From contig NC_041783.1 in NCBI RefSeq assembly GCF_900090045.1, positions 1,722,001 through 1,786,000 of the forward strand: DNA of 64,000 nt. Reading direction: 5' to 3'. Every line of letters starts with the position of its first letter. Positions within the stretch are counted from its first letter, which is position 1. This document shows, in pieces, positions 56,656-64,000 of this stretch. The notes beneath the pieces were generated by a model, which was not told the origin of the DNA, did no database searches, and worked only from the letters and a program-made list of their open reading frames with translations. The translations under genes and the position numbers were made by a program. Origin of the DNA: Plasmodium malariae (Eukaryota > Apicomplexa > Aconoidasida > Haemosporida > Plasmodiidae).

Positions 56656-59600
56656 ATGAACAAAAACTATGAGTTCGAGTATTATCAAAATTTAATGCAA
56701 AAGGAACTAAAAGAATATGAAACACATTCTGATATATCGTGTAAAATAGGCTATAGCGACTCAGAATCGGAAGGAGTTGCGTCCATAAAAGAGGTACCTT
56801 ACTATTCGTACAACAACAGCTTGAAAAATTATAAAAAAGAAAAATTAGAAAAACCTGTGTGGAAAAGTCTTTACGATATTGAGGAGACAGCAAAAGATTC
56901 GTACTCAGATTATGAATATTCTAAGAATGATAAATCGGAAAGCGAAATTGAATCTCCCAGATTTGGAAATTCGTCTGAGGATGAAAAGGGAAAAGAAGTA
57001 GATGGGCTGAATGGTGAAGATGAGCAGAATGAAGAAGACAAGTTGTATGAAAAAGATGAGCTGAATGGAGGAGATGAACCATATGAAATGAATGAGCGGT
57101 ATGAAGAAGGAGAGCATAAGGAGGAAACGGCAAGGATAAAAAATTTTGTTAATGGAGTTAATAATTCTGAAAACTTTTTCGCATTTGATAAAATAAATGA
57201 TGAATTAAAAAATTCAAAATCTAATGACCCATTTGGTAATTTTTCAAATAAGGAGAACATTTCCATTTCTAGTAGTATTAATTATAACTTTAGAGAAGAA
57301 TTAGAAAACAATATGTATAACAATTTAAGTATGTTTAAAAGTATAAAAAATAGGTATGATGATACAACTAAACATTTTATGAAACCGAAAACGTGTAAAG
57401 ATATCAATGGTATATATTACGATGTAAGTGATGAAAAGGTGGATATTGATTTATTAAAAAGAGAACATGAAAAATTAAAGAAAGGACATATATTAGAGAA
57501 GTTAAGTACTTCTGAATATGATTACCTTACTCGCGGAAACTCTTCAAATAGTCATTATAGGAATGTACAGTATACAAGTGCTAAAAATAGTAGTAAATTA
57601 AAAAAAGGGGTGCTAGATGATAACACTCTGAAGAAAATATCCAAAAATTTTGGTATTTCATCTGATAATAGCACATCAGACACATTTGACCAAATATTGG
57701 TGGATCAAAACATTGCTTATAAGGGTAAGAAGTTGCATGAAAGGAAAATTACGGATTATAGTAATTCTGTGAAGAAAAAAAATACCAGGTTGAGAAAAAT
57801 AGCAAACAGAGGCGTTGAACAAGTGGAAAAAGAGGTAGAGGAGGAGGAAGAAGAGGAGGAAGAGGAGGAGGAAGAAGAGGAAGAGGAAGAAGAAGAGGAA
57901 GAGGAAGAAGAAGAGGAAGAGGAAGAGGAAGAAGAAGAGGAAGAGGAAGAAGAAGAGGAAGAGGAGGAGGAAGAAGAAGAGGAAGAGGAAGAAGACGAGG
58001 GAGAAGAAAAAAATGAGGAAGAAGAGGACGCACAGAAAAACACAGATATAAAAGAAGATGAAGATAAAGAAGAAGAAGAACAACATAACAAAGTGGGTGG
58101 CAATACGGAGGAAGAGGATGAAGGAAATGAGGAAGAAGATAATGCCGTCTTAGAAAATTCGAAATGTAAAAGGAATACAAATAAAGCAGCTTCAAAAATA
58201 CGCACTGATAATATTAATAGTAAGAATATACCCAATTTCCAAAAGAAGAATAACGAAACAAAAAAAAGAAATAGTAATAAAAAAAAAATTGCAAAAGACA
58301 AAGTCTTTACATGTAAAAAAATAACAGAAATTATTGATGAAAAGAATTCTAGCGAAAGGGTAACAACCAGTAGTACAACAAGTGAGAGTAACGATGAAAT
58401 TATTAGTTATATACATAATAAGAATATAATAATAAACAAAACAGAAACGGAAAAACAAAATGATTTAGTGAATGAGCAGATTGCAAAAGAAATGAATTTT
58501 GAATGGTGGAAGCCTAATGAAAAAACGGTTCACACACAAATGGAAAATCTTCAAAACATGAAAGAAGATATAGATAATAAATTAAATAATGAAAAGAGAG
58601 TAATAAAATCAGAAAAGGAAATTTTGAATAAAGAGAGAATATTAAATCGTTATGAAATACCAAAAGATATTTCTTATTATGTAGAAAAGTATCAAAAGAG
58701 AAAAGAGGAACACGACAAAAATAGTAGCAATGTACATATAAATGTTAACAACGATGCAAATAGAAAAGAAGTTGTTAATGAATCTGAAAATATCCTTGCT
58801 CATAACAACACGAACGATATTTTAAGTGAAAAAAAGGATTTATTTAATACACGTAATTCGGAAAACAAAAATCAAGATATAGAAGCGGAAAAGGGGTTAG
58901 AGCATCTTTACCATGATCGATTTAACAGATATGATGATTCATTGAAAGTACCAAATAATAGAACGACAATACAAGATTGTAATAAAGAAATGATTCCAAT
59001 TTCAACTAATGATCAAGTAGATTCGTTAAAAAGTTGTAATATTATCGACGAATTTTTTTCTGATAAACCTAAAATAAAAAATGATGTGAATTATGAAAAC
59101 GGTGCAAACATAAATAATAGCAATACCTTTTTAAAGGAAGAGAAGGTTCCCTATATTAATAGTATAAATATGAATCAAATAAGCAATTCAAATAATACAT
59201 GCGAGGTGCATAATAATTCATTCTTTAATAATGATCATAAAAATAAAGGAAAGGATTTATTAGGTATACCTCGAAATATGTTACAGAATGAAATTTGTAA
59301 TGGTCAAATTAGTGGTGATACATATACCATTTATGATAAAATTTACGACAGTATTTACGATCAGATAAATAACTATTCGGAAAAAAACAATGAAGAGTGT
59401 TTTAATAAGAGTACAGAAAATAACAACAATGAGAAGAATTTGCCATTTTTCCAAAACATTGACGAAAGTAAAGAAAATTGTATGTATATAAAGGAAAAGG
59501 GTGATACGAGAATATACTCTGATGAAGAAAAAAATGAGAAGATTAAGATGTTTTTGAAATATTTAAAATGCATCGATGACAATTCCTTAACGAAAGTTTT

Positions 59601-62600
59601 TGAACACATTGTTCAGAGAGAAAATGACGATAAATTGAAAAAGCAGTTGGAAATGTATTTAATAGGAAAGAAGAACATAAACAAGATTGAAAATAACGAG
59701 TGTGAACAAGAAACTAGACATATTTTAAGGTCTAATCAAAATACGCAGACAACCGATAAACACTTTAAAAATGAAGAAATACAGACAAGTATTAAGGACA
59801 CAAATAAATCGGACAGTTGTATGCAAACTGAGATAAATGATATAAATAATAAATTATACGTACAAAACGATATGATAAGCAAAAAGACCAGTATAGATTC
59901 TATATTTTTTAGGAATCTAAGTAAGGATTCTTACCCATTAGATGTTGATAATTGTGCAGTTAAGAATTCACACGTCGAATCGAAAGAAAGAAAATATTTT
60001 GCTTCCGATAGGAATGATGATTTAAATAATGATGAATATAATGAATTGAAAAAGATAAATGATTTGAAAGCAAAAATTTTGGAAAAAATAAAATCATGCT
60101 ATGAGAATACTAATGAAAATAATGATGAAGCAGCGGCTATATTAATGTTGCAGGATAAAAAAGAATTTAAAAATAACAGTAATTCTTGTAGAATTTATGA
60201 TAATAATACTTGTAATAGTAGGAGTGTGGAAAAAAGGAGAAGTAACAATAGTAGTAAGAATAGCAGTAGTCATATAGATAACAACCGTAACAATGGAAAT
60301 ATCAGTGGCAAGAGCAACAAAAGTGTGAGCACTCTGGAAACACTTGAATCGATGAAGTCATTTGAAAAAGAAATGAATTTGCTAATATCGCATAATGAAA
60401 GATTAAAAAGAAGAATAGAAAAATTATACGAAGAAAAGGAAAAAATAAAAAACGATTATAAAAAAATTGAAAAAATAAAGGAAAGTCAAGATAACTTGTT
60501 TTTAGCAACAGAAAAACACATTGAAAAGTTACATGGGGAGTTAGATAATTTGTCTAAACAAAATGAGAGTATGAAAGGTGATATAAAAAAAAAAAAAATG
60601 AAAATAATAGCTCTGGAATCGCAAATAGATGAGAGTAACACTAATAATGATGTGAATGACAGTGATGATCTTACGTTAAAGCGACATACACATATGATAA
60701 AAGATGAACTTACTTATATAGATATAAATAACAGATTAGACGAATTTAAAGGACAAATAATAGATAAAAAAAAGATTAAAACACAGATAGATCAACTGCA
60801 AAAGCAATTACATATTCTGAAAGATGAAATTAAAAAAACAGAGTTTTTAAAATTAGAAAATGAGGAATTAAAAAAATTATTAACTATGAAGAATTCTAAT
60901 ATTAATGATTATGAAAAAAGCACGATGAAATTAGAAAAGCATATAGAAAAATTAAATGAACACAATTTACGCATATATAAGGAAAATTTTAATCTATGCG
61001 AAAATATTGTCATGTTGAAGAAAGAGAATACAACAGTACCATATTCTAGTGAAGAAATACATGATAAACCTACGAATATAGAGAAGGAGCTGCATGCAGA
61101 TGGTGCAAGCATTCAAACAATTGGCAGTAAAGTAAATGAAAAAGGAGCAAGAGATCTGCAAAAGCATGGAAATATAATAAAAAAACTGGAAAAAACTGTG
61201 GACTTGTTAAATGAGCAAAATTTTCATCTGAATGAAAAGATATGCGATTTGAAGGAACAAAATATGAAGCTAAGAAAAACTGCTCTATTGTCCAATAAGG
61301 AAAATGGTAATATACTTGATAGTAATAAACATATAGAAATGATACAAACTGAAACTGAAAAAATATATATAGATAAAATTAACTTATTAAAATGTAATTT
61401 AGAAGCAAGCAAAAATAAAATAAACATGTTAAATATTTTATTAAAAACGTCCAATAATCAAACTACACAGTTAAATAAGAAAGTTAAATATATCATAAAA
61501 GAGAACAAAACATTGCAAAAAAAGTACGAAAAGTGCCTTACCTATTTGGAAAAACTAAAAATAAAATATGATGATGAAATTTTAAAAGTAAATTATGAAA
61601 AGTCAGGAATATCTCTATATGATTCAAAAGATATTAATAACAATAAAGACGAAGAGGCAATACACAAAATGAATAAGATTCATGATATGCAACTACTCAA
61701 GGAAGGAGAACATATAAATATCCTAGAGCATAAGTTATATGAAAAAGATGAGAAAAGTACCGAAGTATTCAACGATACTAAGGAGGAAGGTAATATGGGT
61801 TCGATTGTACAGAAGAGGAACATAAATGGAAAATGTAGTACAGGTATAGGCACTTTAGTAGGTATAAAAGAAGAAAATGAGGATAATAAGAAAAAGAATA
61901 AAGAGGTGAGCAAACTGTTAAAATTTAATGACTTGATATCGAATAATGAAGACGAAAATATTTACCAAAACTGGCTGGACAGTGAGAATAAATATGTTCA
62001 CGTAAATAATATTTTCGAAATTGATAGCATAACAAAGGACTTGCAAAATATGTTTTGTAGTGATACAGAAAACACGAGCAAAAAATTACTTAAGGATAGT
62101 ATGAGCGATAATGATAACAGTATTATTAATACTAGGGTTAATACTCAGGAGGGGGTAAAAAATATAGAAAGCACTAATAGCATATCAAATGAAAGAAGTT
62201 TAAGGAATATAGAGAAAAGGTTTGTGTCCGACAAAATAAAAAAAATGAATGAAAATATAAATAAATATATAGATGAAAAGAAAAATAATATAAAGAATAT
62301 ATGTTACAATGATAATTTTCCTTATAGCAAATCTCATATGAAGGAAGATTATCAAGGACATTATTCAGATATAGATCCAAAAAATAGAATTATAAAAGAA
62401 CAAAAAGGGAACGAACAAGATATTAATAGAATGTACAATAATAAGACAGATGGCAATATAATTCCTATGAACAGTGTAGATCAAACATACAACAAGAAGC
62501 AGTTAGGAAATATGAACAATGCGGATTACAAAAATAATACGAACAATACATACAGCATGAATAATAGCAGTTATAATAACAGTTTAGCTAGGTCGACTAA

Positions 62601-64000
62601 TTCTTATCACATGTACAAGGAGAATGTTGGAGATAGCCTTATTAATAATGATAGTGATAACTTCAAAAGTGTACTCAGAACATACCAAATATATGATGAT
62701 AAAGAAGATATGCAAATAAAAAATAATGGTTTAAATAATGAATACCCATTACAAAAATGTAATGCAACGAATTTAGAAAAAACAAATGAAAATGATGTTA
62801 AATCTAATGATTATATGAACAAATTACATTTATGTAATGAAAACAACACGTCTGCTCATAATAATAATAATCTAGTAAATAATTCATTTAACAATTATAA
62901 GCTTAACTCATCGGAAAATATGTATATTGCATATAATAAACAAAATGATATCACAATATATGGTAATCCTGAATATAGTAATAGGAATGCACCAGCTACT
63001 TCTCAAAACATGAATAATGGAGTTGAGGCAAATGATAAATATCAAAATGCGAAAAACGAAAAAAAAGGAGAGGCTTGGATCATTGACATAAAGAATAATG
63101 AAATAATGCCTTATAGAAAACTGCAGAGTACGATTTTAACGGAGGAAGTGGAGAGGGGTACAGAAAATAGAGGGAAATACGGGGTAAAAGATGGGATAAA
63201 TAGGACAAAAAATAAGGCAAAAAATAGAGAGAAAAATGGAATGAAAAACTGGCTTCACCAAAATAGGTATATGAATAACCATACAAAATTGAAGCCACTA
63301 TTACACCATAAAAAATTTAGCAAGGGATCTGCTTATAATAATGGTAAAAATAAAGACAAGCTGCATTTACTAGTAAACAACATTTCAAAGTTAGTTAAAG
63401 GAAAGATAGAAGAAGAATTAAAGAGTAAAAATATATCAAAAGATATATTAAATTTTGAAATAACTAAAATAAAAAAAAAAAAAGCAGTTCCAAATAGTAG
63501 TTTAAAAAATAAAAGCCAAGAAACTACGATTATTTTAAGTGATTCAATGTCCTTATCATCTGGAACTTTAAATAGCACTTTTGAAACAATAGATGATCAT
63601 AAGAATAATCAGATTACTCCTAACTTCTTGAGGAATATGCAGGAAAGTAATTTGACATTTAACACAGATTGTGCTAGCAATTTATCAAAAAATGGAAAGG
63701 GAAGGCATGTATATATAGGCAAAAATAACAACTCATTTGTTGATCATAAGGATAGAGACGATAAAAATAATTTTCAGTTGACTAATATGAACAAATCTAT
63801 TATAAATGGTGGAACCTACGTAAATGAAGCAAATTACTTATATGGTGGAAGCTACTTAAATAACGATACATTGTTGAATAACTTCATAGTAAATAAAAAT
63901 TATATGCAAGACATTGGAAGTTTAAATGAAAACCTCTTTCTCAATGATCAATCTGTACTACCAGAAGTTCCATTAAACAATATAGGGGACATTTATTATA
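56656..64000 (+). CDS. Giant acidic/coiled-coil protein, 3' end outside the window (at least 2448 codons)
   Basis: Frame opens at ATG 56656 (MNKNYEFEYYQNLMQKELKE) and I found no stop to the end of the window, so the product exceeds 2448 residues. No signal peptide. The N-terminal part is acidic (SDSESEG, SSEDEKGKE). Residues 395-446 are 52 consecutive glutamates, followed by more Glu/Asp. Residues about 1229-1640 form a long coiled coil (MNLLISHNERLKRRIEKLYE, ... QIDQLQKQLHILKDEIKKTE). The rest is Asn/Ser/Lys-rich low complexity with many short internal motifs. A less biased stretch near the C-terminal end of the visible part (KLHLLVNNISKLVKGKIEEE, then LKSKNISKDILNFEITKIKK) might be conserved. 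A run of 14 A lies at 60585-60598. The layout suggests a scaffold, centrosomal or cytoskeletal protein, but I cannot name it. Confidence 0.85.
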   Translation, partial: MNKNYEFEYYQNLMQKELKEYETHSDISCKIGYSDSESEGVASIKEVPYYSYNNSLKNYKKEKLEKPVWKSLYDIEETAKDSYSDYEYSKNDKSESEIESPRFGNSSEDEKGKEVDGLNGEDEQNEEDKLYEKDELNGGDEPYEMNERYEEGEHKEETARIKNFVNGVNNSENFFAFDKINDELKNSKSNDPFGNFSNKENISISSSINYNFREELENNMYNNLSMFKSIKNRYDDTTKHFMKPKTCKDINGIYYDVSDEKVDIDLLKREHEKLKKGHILEKLSTSEYDYLTRGNSSNSHYRNVQYTSAKNSSKLKKGVLDDNTLKKISKNFGISSDNSTSDTFDQILVDQNIAYKGKKLHERKITDYSNSVKKKNTRLRKIANRGVEQVEKEVEEEEEEEEEEEEEEEEEEEEEEEEEEEEEEEEEEEEEEEEEEEEEEEEEEEEDEGEEKNEEEEDAQKNTDIKEDEDKEEEEQHNKVGGNTEEEDEGNEEEDNAVLENSKCKRNTNKAASKIRTDNINSKNIPNFQKKNNETKKRNSNKKKIAKDKVFTCKKITEIIDEKNSSERVTTSSTTSESNDEIISYIHNKNIIINKTETEKQNDLVNEQIAKEMNFEWWKPNEKTVHTQMENLQNMKEDIDNKLNNEKRVIKSEKEILNKERILNRYEIPKDISYYVEKYQKRKEEHDKNSSNVHINVNNDANRKEVVNESENILAHNNTNDILSEKKDLFNTRNSENKNQDIEAEKGLEHLYHDRFNRYDDSLKVPNNRTTIQDCNKEMIPISTNDQVDSLKSCNIIDEFFSDKPKIKNDVNYENGANINNSNTFLKEEKVPYINSINMNQISNSNNTCEVHNNSFFNNDHKNKGKDLLGIPRNMLQNEICNGQISGDTYTIYDKIYDSIYDQINNYSEKNNEECFNKSTENNNNEKNLPFFQNIDESKENCMYIKEKGDTRIYSDEEKNEKIKMFLKYLKCIDDNSLTKVFEHIVQRENDDKLKKQLEMYLIGKKNINKIENNECEQETRHILRSNQNTQTTDKHFKNEEIQTSIKDTNKSDSCMQTEINDINNKLYVQNDMISKKTSIDSIFFRNLSKDSYPLDVDNCAVKNSHVESKERKYFASDRNDDLNNDEYNELKKINDLKAKILEKIKSCYENTNENNDEAAAILMLQDKKEFKNNSNSCRIYDNNTCNSRSVEKRRSNNSSKNSSSHIDNNRNNGNISGKSNKSVSTLETLESMKSFEKEMNLLISHNERLKRRIEKLYEEKEKIKNDYKKIEKIKESQDNLFLATEKHIEKLHGELDNLSKQNESMKGDIKKKKMKIIALESQIDESNTNNDVNDSDDLTLKRHTHMIKDELTYIDINNRLDEFKGQIIDKKKIKTQIDQLQKQLHILKDEIKKTEFLKLENEELKKLLTMKNSNINDYEKSTMKLEKHIEKLNEHNLRIYKENFNLCENIVMLKKENTTVPYSSEEIHDKPTNIEKELHADGASIQTIGSKVNEKGARDLQKHGNIIKKLEKTVDLLNEQNFHLNEKICDLKEQNMKLRKTALLSNKENGNILDSNKHIEMIQTETEKIYIDKINLLKCNLEASKNKINMLNILLKTSNNQTTQLNKKVKYIIKENKTLQKKYEKCLTYLEKLKIKYDDEILKVNYEKSGISLYDSKDINNNKDEEAIHKMNKIHDMQLLKEGEHINILEHKLYEKDEKSTEVFNDTKEEGNMGSIVQKRNINGKCSTGIGTLVGIKEENEDNKKKNKEVSKLLKFNDLISNNEDENIYQNWLDSENKYVHVNNIFEIDSITKDLQNMFCSDTENTSKKLLKDSMSDNDNSIINTRVNTQEGVKNIESTNSISNERSLRNIEKRFVSDKIKKMNENINKYIDEKKNNIKNICYNDNFPYSKSHMKEDYQGHYSDIDPKNRIIKEQKGNEQDINRMYNNKTDGNIIPMNSVDQTYNKKQLGNMNNADYKNNTNNTYSMNNSSYNNSLARSTNSYHMYKENVGDSLINNDSDNFKSVLRTYQIYDDKEDMQIKNNGLNNEYPLQKCNATNLEKTNENDVKSNDYMNKLHLCNENNTSAHNNNNLVNNSFNNYKLNSSENMYIAYNKQNDITIYGNPEYSNRNAPATSQNMNNGVEANDKYQNAKNEKKGEAWIIDIKNNEIMPYRKLQSTILTEEVERGTENRGKYGVKDGINRTKNKAKNREKNGMKNWLHQNRYMNNHTKLKPLLHHKKFSKGSAYNNGKNKDKLHLLVNNISKLVKGKIEEELKSKNISKDILNFEITKIKKKKAVPNSSLKNKSQETTIILSDSMSLSSGTLNSTFETIDDHKNNQITPNFLRNMQESNLTFNTDCASNLSKNGKGRHVYIGKNNNSFVDHKDRDDKNNFQLTNMNKSIINGGTYVNEANYLYGGSYLNNDTLLNNFIVNKNYMQDIGSLNENLFLNDQSVLPEVPLNNIGDIYY
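57838..57993 (+). repeat. Poly-glutamate codon tract (52 GAA/GAG codons)
   Basis: GAG and GAA alternate irregularly with a local period of 12-18 bp (for example gaagaagaggaa and gaggaagaggaa), so it arose by slippage of short purine units. It is purely purine on the plus strand for about 165 bases. Confidence 0.95.

Noticed and set aside
57676..58301. Three overlapping minus-strand ORFs rich in Ser, Leu or Phe
   Set aside because: They are antisense readings of the poly-Glu tract.

Overview
The window is a stretch of an AT-rich Plasmodium nuclear chromosome. The evidence is base composition of roughly three quarters A+T, long poly-A/poly-T and (TA)n tracts between genes, Asn- and Lys-rich low-complexity inserts inside proteins, short introns with T-rich acceptors, and a recognisable subtilisin-like protease 2 (SUB2). 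I recall SUB2 lying on chromosome 11 of P. falciparum with a DnaJ gene and U2 snRNA nearby, which fits. I cannot fix the species; coding composition looks less extreme than P. falciparum, so P. malariae, P. ovale or an avian species are all possible.

Left part (1-15 kb): a 1382-residue nucleolar-type protein (Utp12-like C-terminus) with a huge Asn-rich tandem repeat (84-4232, +); a seven-exon gene of unknown function (5342-7613, +), reconstructed here with all splice phases matching; a five-exon membrane DnaJ of the DNAJB12/B14 type (8767-10699, -); then a 5-kb divergent non-coding interval.

Middle (15-33 kb): SUB2 (15746-20220, +, one intron between the catalytic Asn and Ser); U2 snRNA (about 21808-22004, -); an organellar uS9 (22746-23639, +); an unknown charged protein (24240-25535, -); a large secreted protein (26628-30677, -); and, only 165 bp upstream of that, a protein whose layout resembles SMG9/SMG8 (30843-32708, -).

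Right part (35-64 kb): a CLPTM1-family membrane protein (35143-37119, -); an RCC1-repeat protein with a basic N-terminus (39818-41089, -); a two-exon organellar uS14 (42644-43333, -); a two-exon coiled-coil protein (44316-46027, -); an EF-hand protein (46759-48948, +); a small Tyr-rich two-exon protein (49595-50463, -); a two-exon coiled-coil protein whose N-terminal half looks like a degenerate kinesin motor without a P-loop (52323-54881, +); and a giant coiled-coil protein with a 52-Glu run that leaves the window (56656 to beyond 64000, +).

There are no operons. Functions touch ribosome biogenesis, organellar translation, ER folding and membrane biology, merozoite surface shedding, splicing and possibly mRNA surveillance. 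The most interesting leads are the SMG9-like pseudo-GTPase, the kinesin-like pseudo-motor, and the MGxxxS N-terminus of the CLPTM1 protein.
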